A stretch of 27,127 bases of DNA, from the NCBI GenBank assembly GCA_009602725.1, contig WELB01000001.1, forward strand, positions 1,267,443 through 1,294,569, in the 5' to 3' direction. Below, piece after piece: positions 8,521 to 20,855 of this stretch. The notes beneath the pieces are model-generated. The model saw nothing but the letters and a program-made list of their open reading frames with translations. It ran no database searches and was not told where the DNA came from. The translations under genes and the position numbers were made by a program. The DNA comes from Spirogloea muscicola. Taxonomy: Eukaryota > Streptophyta > Zygnematophyceae > Spirogloeales > Spirogloeaceae. The stretch's first letter is position 1. Every line of letters starts with the position of its first letter.

Positions 8521-11188
8521 ATGGCCGCCGCGCGGCTGCCGCGCGCGCGCGCCGCCGCCGCGCTGGCGCTCCNTGTCGGCATCGCCTCAGGGCGAGACTT
8601 CCGCTGCGTATCACACGTGGTGCTTTCACTGTGCTGGGGGTTTGTCTCTAAACCCCAGCGACCGAATCCCAAAAGGACGTGCGCCGCCGCCGCCGCCGCC
8701 GCCGCCGGTTCCGGCGCTGTCTCCGGGCCCGCGCGCTGCGATGGCGGCGCTAGCCCTGGCTCCGTTCCAGCAGCGGGGGCACCGTGGCCGGGGCTCGCTC
8801 AGAGCCTGAGATGCTTGCCGGCCCGGCATCGTTGCGGCGCAGCCTGCGACGTGTACCACAACGGCGCGTGGGTGCCGGCGGGCGCCGCGCCGCGCCCGGG
8901 CGCGTACACGGGCGCCTCGTGCCCGTTCATCTACGAGCCCCAGAACTGCGAGCGCCTGGGCCGCCCCGGCTCGGCCGCGTACCTCGCCTGGCGCTGGCAG
9001 GCAAGCCGCCGCCACTGTCGCCGCTCCCTTGTCGCCTCCGTCGGCTATCGCTAACCTTTTGAATTCACACTTAGCTTAAGTGTAAGGGTGCAAGGTTCTG
9101 GAGTTCAGGGTGAGGGTTCAAACTCCAAGATCTCCTGTTCGTGAGTTATCTCGGTCCTTTCAAGTATTGACAGCCTTCCACCTGTGGGCCTCGCTAAGCC
9201 ACACCTGCTGCACAGCTCGGCATGCTATTGTGTGCACGTCTCAGCGAGCCAGTCTTGCATAAACTCGCTTTCTCTTGACTCGAGCTGCAAGCCTAGACTA
9301 CAGGCCTCCTACTTCAGAATCACACCTCATTTCCTCAAACAATTTTTGGTGACTAATCCCCAGGAATAAAAAATCGATGTCCTGATTGAAGCTTGCTCAC
9401 ACCCTGCTCAGGTCCCAATTTACTCCTGCACACTGCATGGGAACCAGTTCGCAGTTTCAAGAGGTTATCAATGGCTGACGGAGCGGGTATTACCCTGCGC
9501 AGCCAGCGCATTGTGAGCTACCCTACTTCTCTGCACGGGCCTTCTTGGGTACGCTGCGGGACGGTGTTGCTGCTTTCGTCGGCGACTCCCTCGTCCGCAA
9601 TCTCTATCAGTCTGTCACCTGCCTGCTGCATGCTGAGGACAGCACTGGTCACCAGTGGCACGGCGCATTTGACACTGGATTCCTGCCCAAGGGCCGCCAT
9701 TATCCCACCTGGAACGAGGTGCCACTCCCCATCCACCCTCCACTTTGCCACAACTTATGTATCCACAAGGAATAGTAAAGTGTCTCCAAAGTGGAGCGCA
9801 GAGGTGTCTTCAGAGGTGTCTTCAGAGGTGTCTCTTCAGAGGTGTCTTCAGGTCTCTTCAGAGGTGTCTTCAGTTCCCTGCAATTGCCAAAGTCGGCCTC
9901 TTTGAGCAACTACGACTTGTAGCTCCGTCTTCGTGCCACTATTCAAGTGACAGACTTTCGAAGGTCTTCCAAGCCATTAGGGTGCGACAGAAGCCCTCTG
10001 TGGTTCCATCTTTGGCGGGCAGCCCATCAAGAGGAAGACATTCACGCACAGCTGCGATTTGTGTGCATGCAGAGTCAGTGCCACCGCTTCCTGGGCCGAA
10101 ACGTGACGCTGTGCTACTATGGCTCGAACTTCCTGGCTAAGTCCGGCAAGGACGACTCGCACTTTGAGAGCGCTGGCATTGCTAGGCAGAGCGAGCAGCA
10201 TTATTTGGTGTACCTCGACGAGCCGGACCCCGGCTGGTTCTACGCCTTGCCAAGGCTGCACCTCCTAGTCCTGGGCTCTGGGCAGTGGTACCTCGGCAGC
10301 GGCAAGTGAGTGCCGCACTTCAGTTAGTGGTAAGCATGATTCTGCGACATGCCCAGCTGTTTGGGTTCAAAGTTATGAAGTTGGGTACGTTACAAATCTT
10401 GACTTCTGGCTTCTGTTTCAACCACCCTCAAGGAAGAAAACTTACCTCCTCAACAACAAGGTTCAGGACGGCCTGAGTGACCTTATGGCGTACCAGCAGG
10501 CGCTGCTGGCAATGAGGCGGGCCGTGGCAATGGCGCCCGGCTTCAAGGGCGTTCCGATCTTTCTCTCCCACTCGCCGACGCATTACAGCAAGGGGGAGTG
10601 GAACTCTGGCGGGACGTGCACTGGTCAGTCCTTTCAACACTTCCGCATTGCACCTTCAAGCAGGACTATTACCTCCCATCCACCATTTCGAGTCCTATCA
10701 CACCTGGCCCATGCACGTGTTAGTGGTCCCTGTACCTTGCTCCAACATTCTCCCTTCTTACGAAGTTCTGCTTGCTGGAGTACTGATGATGTGGTTGCTT
10801 GGTGATATATGCCATAGAAACGGAGCCTGGCAGCGCCGAGGACGCTGCTGAGGTGGAGGAGACATTTAGTGGTGTCGTGGAGGTGGAGCGAGCTGTCTTT
10901 GATGCTGAGCCCTTCCACTTCCTGGACATTTCACACATTTCTGCATTCCGACGGGACGCTCATGTGGGTTCCTCGAAGTACCAAACGAGCAATGGCACGT
11001 CCCAAAGGCGAGCCCTGCTGATGGATGAAGCAAGGAGGCGGAGGCCCAGGAAACGGCGGAAAGGTGGCGGTGGCCGCAGGAGCGCGGTCAGGTCAGATTG
11101 CATGCATTGGTGTCTTCCTGGAGTGACTGACACCTGGGCGGACTTGCTGCAGGCCACGTTCAATCAAGACTTGCAAATGAGACATTGA
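8521..11188 (+). CDS. TBL / PC-esterase family polysaccharide acetyltransferase-like protein, 5 exons
   Basis: Related to plant TRICHOME BIREFRINGENCE-LIKE proteins, which O-acetylate wall polysaccharides in the Golgi. Exons: 8521-9000, 9503-9718, 10034-10305 (start least certain), 10433-10623, 10818-11188, about 509 residues. An Ala/Leu-rich signal or anchor (1-24, one base is N) and a low-complexity linker lead to the PMR5N-like part: CDVYHNGAWVP (from 109), CPFIYEPQNC, GRPGSAAYLAWRWQ. Next come LPYFSARAFLGTLRDG and the catalytic GDS box FVGDSLVRN (Ser189). Further on are VLVLGSGQWY, PIFLSHSPTHYS and the catalytic DxxH box DCMHWCLPGVTDTW (Asp480, His483). The first intron uses a GC-AG pair. 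A strongly basic insert (RRRRPRKRRKGGGGRR) just before the DxxH box is unusual for a lumenal enzyme. Family assignment is firm; the substrate is unknown, and algal members may act on other glycans. Confidence 0.85.
8681..8706. repeat. GCC microsatellite in TBL exon 1
   Basis: A run of GCC units encoding polyalanine in the TBL linker between the signal segment and the PMR5N-like domain. Confidence 0.75.
9001..9502 (+). other. GC-AG intron of the TBL gene
   Basis: Exon 1 ends TGGCAG and the intron begins GCAAGC, not GT; it ends CTGCGCAG. This join makes WRWQ|PAHCELPYF, matching the family (WRWQP..C.LP.F), and no nearby GT gives the same frame. GC-AG introns are a known minor class. The 3' part of the intron also holds an open frame that continues into the exon in another frame. 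Confidence 0.75.
9801..9872 (+). repeat. Tandem array of about 12-bp GAGGTGTCTTCA units
   Basis: Six head-to-tail units lie in the second TBL intron: four perfect 12-mers (9801-9812, 9813-9824, 9839-9850, 9861-9872), one 14-bp variant (9825-9838) and one 10-bp variant (9851-9860). Each unit junction reads TTCAG, like a 3' splice site. Confidence 0.9.
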
Positions 11189-11921
11189 CCCCCTTGACAG
11201 ATGTTTACTGTCGCTCATTGGCTCCCATGACAACGTAGGGCTTTAGGAACATAATCATTCATCCCAGCCATGGTAGTGAAGATTGACGATAACAATTCAT
11301 CTGAGATGTTCGAGCTTGCAAATAAGGGACAAGGAACCACAGTCTCAAGGTACATGTTGGCGACCCCAACATTGTCAAATTGCAGATTACTTGGCATCAA
11401 AACCCCCAGTAGCAACGCATATAACCCGACGAATCTGCACTTACTTCGTGGCAAGTGTGGCCTCCAACATGTCTGCAACCTCAACATGGCTGGAACTCTG
11501 GTTCAATCACCAGCACTTCACGCTCAGTTGCCACATGATAATTGTTGTATAAGCAGAGGAGAGCTGTCAATAGGCAGTAACAAAGAAGTAAGGCTGCTGT
11601 TCAAAGTATCAGCTCAGTGAAGAGTACAAAGTGGACTGGTACTCTCATTGCTGCACATTATGATGGTCATGGGCCTCTGAGTCAACATACTATCCCAAGT
11701 GTCTTGGACAGAAACTAGAGGAGGGGAAAATCCTTTTCCCAGCTCTGATAGTTTGATAGCTTCGTGGCTAGAGTTGACAAACGGATGCATGAGAGATGGC
11801 CGCAGCATGAAGTGACACTACTGCCTGCACACTGCTTCAAATATAGCTGGGTGTTGTGCTACAATCAGATATGGACCGATTGCAAAAGGGCAAAGCGACG
11901 CCAGAGCATCCAGCTTCTCCA
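11189..11921. other. Tail-to-tail intergenic region, no gene seen
   Basis: This lies between the TBL stop (+) and the glutaredoxin stop (-). The base composition is AT-richer than coding DNA. Open frames up to 116 codons exist on both strands but have no recognisable motif and no splice partners. I saw no clear TGTAA for the TBL gene. Confidence 0.5.
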
Positions 11922-13077
11922 TCATGACAGGAGCGCTTTCTCCAGGACTTCCTTCAGCTCGCCGTTTTGATAAGCCTCTGCAATGCAGAGCCAACAGAAT
12001 GTGGAGTCAATAGCAGCTTGTTTACTGGTCTACTGGTCTTCTGGACCCTATTGCAAGGCAAAACCGGTGCTGCTGGACTTGCTGGATGGCAGCTGACTGC
12101 TGCTGTTATATTGTACAAACAAGAAGTTCCAAGTTGTGTCAAGATCTTCAGTGCCTCCAGAATCAAAGGTGGCAGCACCTTTCGCACGCTTACAACGTGC
12201 ACCATAGCGAGTAATAAGAGCTGCTTGAAAAATCTGGCACCTCCTCATCTGCCTTGACGATATTTTGAGCAGATACTACCTATAGCAATGTCGCAACCAC
12301 CGAAGAATTCGCCGTCAATGTAAATCTGGGGGAACGTGGGCCACCGGGAGTACTCCTTCATGCCCTGCCGCAACCGCTCGTCTTCAAGGATGTTGACGGT
12401 CTCGTACGGCACCGCCATGGCGTTGAGGATCTGGACGCACGTGTTGGAGAAGCCGCACTGTGGGAACTGGCGGTTGCCCTTCATGAACAGCACCACCTTG
12501 TTGTCTACCACGAACTTATGCAGCGCCTCCTTTAGCTCAGGTGTCAGGTCTGCGCCCCGCCGAACCAAGCAGGCCAGAAGCGTCAGGCTCCGGAGCCCAT
12601 CAGCCAGACTCAGCGTTGGAGTTCACGCGGCCTGCTGGCTGACAACGCCCATCTGCGCAGGCTCAGCCCTGCCCTGACATGACCGCGAGAACTGCTTCGG
12701 CAGAGTTGGCAGAGCGAACCGCCTCCTAACGTCAAAGCATGTGTAGCTACTTGCTGCGACAAGTGGGACGACCACGTCTTGACCACGTCTTGACCACGTC
12801 TTGCACACTGAAGACCAGTGCAGCAGTAGCTCTCTCACGTTGTGGAGCTCGGCGAGCTTCACGGGCAGACCCACTTACATCCCGTGCTTCCGGGACCGAC
12901 GCCGGCAGAGGCTCGGCACAGCGGCAGCCGCTGCCGCCGCCGCGAGCTCTGCCGCCTCGGCTCCGCCGCAGGCGAAGGCGCGGCGACCAGCGCCGCCAGC
13001 TGCCTGGCGCCCGCANGTAAGTCGGAGAAGAGAGGGAAGGGTGGATCATCCGCTAGAGCTTTGAGCAGCCTTCCCAT
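11922..13077 (-). CDS. CGFS monothiol glutaredoxin, probably plastid-targeted, 3 exons
   Basis: Grx of the plant GrxS14 type, which binds and transfers 2Fe-2S clusters. Exons: 13077-12879, 12549-12280, 11977-11922, about 174 residues. The core is one Grx domain: [31 protein letters not shown] (active-site Cys98, CGFS), [29 protein letters not shown] and GEFFGGCDI. The last exon gives [18 protein letters not shown], the family C-terminus, joined by ATAG|GTAGTA..TTGCAG|AG with correct phase. Exon 1 codes an Ala/Arg/Ser-rich leader ending CRASAGVG, like a plastid transit peptide; its phase fits exon 2. The start is uncertain: ATG 13077 is chosen, ATG 13107 is in frame upstream, and one ambiguous base (13016) lies in this exon. 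The Grx core is certain; targeting is inferred. Confidence 0.85.
12770..12802. repeat. Three tandem copies of GACCACGTCTT
   Basis: Three perfect 11-bp head-to-tail copies inside the first intron of the glutaredoxin gene. Confidence 0.9.
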
Positions 13078-13107
13078 GTGGCAACTATATGGCTCGCCAC
13101 GCCTCAC

Positions 13108-13640
13108 AAGGTCACAAGGCAGTGCGTCGATCTGGAATCAAGACAGCATGCCTTGATCACGCCCAAATTGAGCTTCAAAAGATGGGAATGTAAGATATCT
13201 GTTGTACACTTGACCCACGCTAAGGCACCCCATTACCACACCATTATAGTCAAGCAAAGGAGCGGTTGGCAGCTGTGATGTCTTGTCAGTCGAAGTTCTC
13301 CGGATGACTAGGACCTTCGCTTATGGTCCACAAAGCAGATCCATATTTTACATCTGCCTCGCCCAACTCTGGGCCCCATGCCTGCACACATGAGCCTGCA
13401 CACACGCGTGCCAGGACTTCCTGTGCCAGGCGTTTCGGCGCGGCGGTCGTATGCTGACTTTTGCAATCACACTCACTTCTCGAGTAATCGAGTACAGTCG
13501 TTGACCGATGATGAGGTCAACAAACGATGCGATGGCGTCACTGACTGAGCCCAAGTCCTTGCTAAAAGCGAAGGCTAGGAGGTCGCGTCTACTGACACAC
13601 CTGCTGACCCTGTCAATTCAAGGATGCAATATGCATCTCA
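13108..13640. other. Intergenic region between glutaredoxin and adenylosuccinate lyase
   Basis: About 530 bp between the 5' end of the glutaredoxin model and the stop of ADSL, both on the minus strand, so it should hold the ADSL 3' UTR and the glutaredoxin promoter. TTACA at 13348-13352 (minus-strand TGTAA) is a candidate ADSL polyadenylation signal, about 290 nt past the stop. No other gene is visible. Confidence 0.5.
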
Positions 13641-15793
<2,153 letters not shown>

Positions 15794-15836
15794 CTGCGCC
15801 AGCACAAGAGCGGAGGGAATTGGCAACAGGAGGTAG

Positions 15837-18800
15837 ATGGCTGTCACGGGGGCAGCTGATGTCTGCCGAAGTCCCTCCCGCACGGCGACGGCAGCGGCGA
15901 CAGCGACGGCGACGGCGGCGGCGGCGGCGACGGCGACGGCGCGAGCGCCGAGGACGCCCGCCGGCCGCGGGGACGACGGGGCCGGCGACGAGCCTGAGGG
16001 AGGTGGTGATGAGTCAAGAGCCAGGCGGCGCGACAAGAAGAGGCGCAGGAAAGGAGGGAGCGGCGACTCGAACTCGGGCCTCGAAATTCGCAAGGAGCGT
16101 CGCCGCCATCGCCACCGTAGCCATGGAAAGGGTGGCGATGGCGGCCATGACGAGCGCCAGAAGCGACGACGGCGTGAGAGCGACGAGCGGCCGAGGAAGT
16201 GCCGCAAGGAGAAGCGGCGGCGGCGGCGGGCGAGCGCGGAGGCCGCCGCCGCGTCGCCGTCCTCCAGCGAGGTGACGTACGCCTCGTCAGGCGGCGAGGT
16301 CACAGGAGCCGCTCCGGCTGCCAGCGCCGTGGCCTTGGTCGCCGACCTCGTCGCCGTCTTCCCGGCCGTCTCTGAGGACCTGCGGCAGGTGCGTAGGCTG
16401 CCTTTGATGCGCCAACCGCTATTTGGCCACACGTACACAGCTGATGGTGTTTCCCAGGCACTGCTCGCTGCAGCCTGTGCCCATGCCAGCAGTGGTCTTG
16501 GCCGGCTTGGGCGGCTGAGCGGCAGCGCCACTCGGAGAGGTCATTGGTTGCAGAGCATGACCACTTTTACAGAACGACCGTAGGCATGCTTTGTAAATCG
16601 GTCTTGGACACGACGGGGTCGTCAGAATGACTTGGAGTTGCGACGGCAAGCTGAGGCATGCTTTGTGGGGTGCCCTGCAGCTGCTGCGGATGGTCGACGA
16701 CGGCCAGGCCGTCGACGTAGCCGGCGTCGAGGACGCGGAGCTCCGCCGGCGGCTGCAGGAGCTGTTCCGGGCGCTGCGGCTGACCGAGTCCGCGCTCGGC
16801 CTCTTCTCCTTGCCACCGGGGGCGCCGGCGACCCTGGAGGTGCTGGCGCCGGGGCTCACAGCGGCGGTGTCCACTCCCCCACGGGGCTCGGAGCCCGCGG
16901 TGCAGTCGAGCTCGGGCCCGGTGGAGAGCGTCGAGGACGCGGACATGGGCAACGTGGGAGCAACGCAGTCGGAGCCCCGGGTGTCGTCCATCGGGCCCCT
17001 CATGCAGCCGACAGACGAGGCCGCCAGCGAGGGCCAGATGAGCGATGCAGCGCTGCTGGAGGCTGGGCAGCCAAGCCCGAGACGTGACACGCCACAGCAG
17101 CCAGCGCCTCCGTTGGAGCCTGAGTCTGAGCAGGCCGGCCATTCCAGTCCGCCGAGGCGAAGGTAGCAGTCAGCGGGGCTGCCTGCTGGGTCACATTGCA
17201 TGTCGCAACTCGCTGCCTTCTGCTGGACGATCTTGTGATGCTGGTGCAACATAGAAACAGGGCTTCATGCTTGAGCTTGAGCTATTCGACCTCCACAGCC
17301 AACACTGCGTGTTCTGAGGTGCCTGACACCGGCGAGGTCCTTGCAGGCTGGTCGGACCGGCGATGCCGCCGCCGGAGGTCTTGGCAGCCGTTGCCCGCCT
17401 GACTGAGGCAGGCGAAGCGCTGCGGTGAGCACATGCAGCCGGCATTTGCAGTTCACAGAGATGCTCAGCAGGTGGATCTGGTTATGCGCCGCTTATGATG
17501 GGCTGCATAATTATTTAGCTGCATTGATATCAAGACACGAGTATGGCGGCGCAAGCAGGGCCGCGGAGGCCGAGCTGGAGATGGAGCCTTTGGTTGGGCC
17601 GCCGCCGCCAGCAGCCGTTGCCGAGGCCGAGGATGCCACGGAGGCCGAGCGCTTTGAGGAGGTCAGAGGAAACGTGTCACACCTCTGATTGCTGCCTTGT
17701 ATGATTATCCTTGTCATTAGGCAAGTGTTCCCAATAGATATTTGAAGCTAGTCTGAAGTGCATTGTGCCTGCGGAATATGCAGGTCCTCCGTGTTAGTGT
17801 GCCGGGGCTGAATGCATATGACATTCTGGGCGTCCAATCAAATGCTGCGGCCGCAGAACTGAAGAAGAGGTAATAAAGCATCTCAGCACATAGAAGCAAT
17901 ATGAGTGCTGGCTCTGAATGTTTGGCTGTGATACAAGCGAAGACAAGGAAAGGGCGTGGAGAGACTTGGATTGCGTTTGTAGGTCTATCCTGAAAGGGCT
18001 GGAGCTGAGGGATTTGGGGAGTTTGAGTCCAGGTTGAACAACCAGGGAGAGCGTGCTGCTGACTTGCCAATGGCTTACATCGCGGGTTTGCAGGTACTGG
18101 AAGCTATCACTTCTGGTGCACCCAGACAAGAACGCACACCCACAGGCCCAAGCGGCTTTCACGCTTGTCAATCAAGCATTTAAGGACCTCCAGGATCCCA
18201 TCAAGGTTAGTTGTCAAGCTACCAACACTCAAGTATCTCAAACCCTGGACAGCATCGCTACCTAGACTGCTTGTGGTAGTTATGAGGCTCAGGCACAGAG
18301 ACTGCTCATTGAGCTGTGCGAGTGCAATGTGGAACTCACTTCTTTTACTCGTGGCTTTCTCTGCAATGTGCAGAGGTCTGCAATAGATGGGCAGATTGCT
18401 GATGCCCAGGACCGCAAGGACTATGAGGTTGGTGCTGACAGTAGCCACTTTTGCGGACTGACGGTTGATGATACTCTCTGCGAGCCATCTTCTTTGCTGT
18501 TGCTGTCCGATCTTCCCTCAGATGACCATGTGCAGGACGTATTTGCCATGCAGCTACTCTTTCAATGCAAGGAGAGATTGATTTGCAACATGCTTTCCCA
18601 AAGTTACTTCGTCAGAAATTACTCACAATCTGTAAGCAGGCTCTTCATAGTGCTCACATGGGAAACTATGACGAGCGTTGGCCTTCTGTCTTTCAGGCGG
18701 AACTTGTCGCGCGCAAGGAGGCTGCTCAGTGGAGAAAGATAAGAGGTCCTCACAGACTCCTCACTCTACAATCAGCCAGAGTCCTCACCCATATATCTCA

Positions 18801-20255
18801 GTAGCTGAGCCTTTGGCAGGACACTTGAAATGCTTCTGCAAAAGCGCTTGACACGGTCTGATCTGTTTGTGCGCTCGTTGTGTTGCATCATGTAGCTTCA
18901 GTGGTGCCTTCTGATATGTTTTGCATCTCCTGTGAGTGCAATACTTAGGAAAGACAGCAATGGATAGTGCCAGGCAATAACATAAGTTCACAGGACACAC
19001 ACAAGAGTTGCTGATGTAGAAAGTTTGCTGCAATTTTCATCGGCAAGCTAGTCCTGGACCCCTACAACTGGAGTTTCAACTGCAACCGTGAGAAAGGAAG
19101 CGGAAGAGCTTAGTCCACCACCTCCAACTCCTGGCACCTCTGTACGTTAATACCTATCTTGCTGTCTGTACTTCTCTGCAGGTGAATTGGAGGCAGGCGA
19201 TGAGGAGCTGTTGAGTGGTGCAGCCGAGCAAGGGCCCGTGCGGGGAACGTGGATGACGGAGCTGCCTCCTGAACGGCAGGCATGCCCAAAGTTCCTACCA
19301 TCTTCCTACCATCCTCAGTCTAATTGGTACTTGAGAAGGCGAAGATCAGCAGCCAGGCCAGTCAGCGTTGGGCCATAATATTGTATAGGAGGTACCACAT
19401 TGGCGACCAGTCAGCCTGTCAGATTGATGTGCAGCTCATGCTCTCAGCTGGCCGTCTTCTTCATCAGGCACGGCAGGCGCAGACAAACACGTTCTTCAGT
19501 CGCAAGGAGGTCGGGGAAAGGGGAGACACCAGCGCCTGGACTGACACGCCCGCGGATAAGGCCCGCAAGGCCAAGCAGTTGTAAGTGCAGCTGTCTCTGT
19601 TGGATGGAAACTGAGCTTAACAGCGCTGACAGTGCACTAGACATTGTGTCTCAGCTAGTTCTTACTCAAAGTTTTGGAATCTGCAAAAGGAGGGAACGGC
19701 AGCTGCTTGACCACTCCAAATTCCTCAGATTTTCAGACGGTGGTTGTCAGTATCTAGGACCAGAGTGACCTGGCTGGGCAGCTGGACTAGATGTTGTTAA
19801 GTAGGTATCTGCAACAAAGTGTCGCAAGTCTGAGCCTCTTTCTTGTGGTTGATTGTCTGAGCAGCTACTTAGAGGCATACAACCAGACAATGCTCCAGGG
19901 CCCTAGCGAGGGCGAGCAGGCAGCGCTGCTGGAGCAGCGCAAGGCTACAGAGGTTGGTGAGATGCTGGATGCTTACAACGCGAGTGCACGCGCTTCATCG
20001 CTTGTGGACAAGCACCAGAAGGAGAGGGTGCGTGAAGCCATCAAGGAGAAGAAGCAGCAAAGAAAGCAGAAGCAGGAGAGCCTCGGCGACGGCAAGGAGC
20101 AGCACAAGGCAGAGGCCTGGGAAGGGAAGCACCCCTGGAAGCCATGGGACCGTGAGAAGGACCTGGTCACTGGGCCGGCTGCCACTAAGTGGACACCGAA
20201 TGCCATGGCCCAGAATCTGGCAGCCAAATTTGGCAGTGAACGTCGCTTCTTATAG
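15837..20255 (+). CDS. J-domain protein with GPALPP-like motifs and DUF3752-like C-terminus, 11 exons
   Basis: Exons: 15837-16388, 16651-17162, 17347-17424, 17559-17661, 17784-17869, 18094-18205, 18374-18427, 18697-18745, 19182-19290, 19500-19580 (exon 9/10 join least sure), 19865-20255; about 708 residues with matching phases. The N-terminus is a low-complexity Ala/Thr run, then a long Lys/Arg/Asp-rich disordered region (about 60-150), then SEDLRQ|LRHALWG. GPAMPPPE (358-365) and GPPPP (394-398) are GPALPP-like motifs. The J domain (about 423-481) has NAYDILGV and the HPD motif VHPDKN (453-455), then DRKDYE. The tail matches the GPALPP1/DUF3752 family: RGTWMTELPPERQ, GERGDTSAWTDTPADKARKA, LEAYNQ, SLVDKHQKER, a Lys-rich helix, HPWKPWDREKDLVTG and AQNLAAKFGSERRFL. 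The basic composition suggests a nuclear protein, perhaps an RNA-processing co-chaperone (inference). The ATG directly follows an in-frame TAG, which fixes the start unless an upstream exon exists. Confidence 0.85.
15890..15955. repeat. GCGACG/GCG low-complexity tract
   Basis: An imperfect run of GCGACGGC-like units in J-protein exon 1, coding Ala/Thr repeats. It lies just upstream of the recognised ADSL exons. This is the sort of sequence where assembly errors or collapse occur. Confidence 0.7.
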
Positions 20256-20855
20256 TGCTGGCATATGCTCTGCACTTCGACTATGCACTTTAGGTATGTG
20301 CACATGAAGGACTGCTGTCAAGCAGGCCAGGCAGGCAGCACTTTCAGAGTCCATATCCTTACTTGCCTCCAACGTTCAGGGCTCTTGTACAGAAGGTATG
20401 GCTGCCATTGAGACTTAATACTAGAGAGCTTTGGCTGTTGTTGGAAGCACTAGCATGCAGAGGCGAATTTCTACAATGAGTCAGCACTTGAGTATGGACT
20501 ACCACGGTGACTGTCGGCAGATAGTAAATGGCACTGTGATAAAGAGCTTGAAAAGTGGAGGTCGTCAATGAACAGGGTAGGTTCATTAATATAAGGTAAA
20601 TGTCCACTTGAACTCCCTTATTTTGTCAGTGACAAGGATAAGAGCAAGTTGGCCCCTAAAGTCAAATGCAGCACTTGCCAGTCACCATACCGGCAGCTGA
20701 TGCTTACATGACGGTCTGCTTGGAGCTACCAACAGCAAGCTACTGCTTACTGTCGCTGGTGTTTGTGATGGCAACAGGAAGCAGTTGTATGCTGCTGGTT
20801 AGTTGCCTGGCACACGACACTAAGTCAATTTCCAGAAGAGTTGGCGCGTTGGCCT
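20256..20855. other. Tail-to-tail intergenic region
   Basis: This lies between the J-protein stop (+) and the FAS1 stop (-). It is AT-rich, with no open frame bearing a motif. TTACA at 20704-20708 (minus-strand TGTAA) may be the FAS1 polyadenylation signal, about 150 nt past its stop. No clear plus-strand TGTAA was seen for the J-protein gene. Confidence 0.5.

Noticed and set aside
8609-8662. Possible 54-bp in-frame intron in TBL exon 1 (GTATCA to CCCCAG)
   Set aside because: It is shorter than every other intron here and not needed to keep the frame; left as coding with low certainty.
9072-9130. tRNA-like A and B box sequences (TAGCTTAAGTG and GGTTCAAACTCC) in a TBL intron
   Set aside because: No acceptor, D or T stem pairs form properly. 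At most it is a decayed tRNA-derived element.
16419-17252. 277-codon minus-strand open frame opposite J-protein exons 1-2
   Set aside because: Ser/Ala/Pro-rich shadow of a GC-rich coding exon; it does not contain the missing ADSL N-terminus or any other motif.
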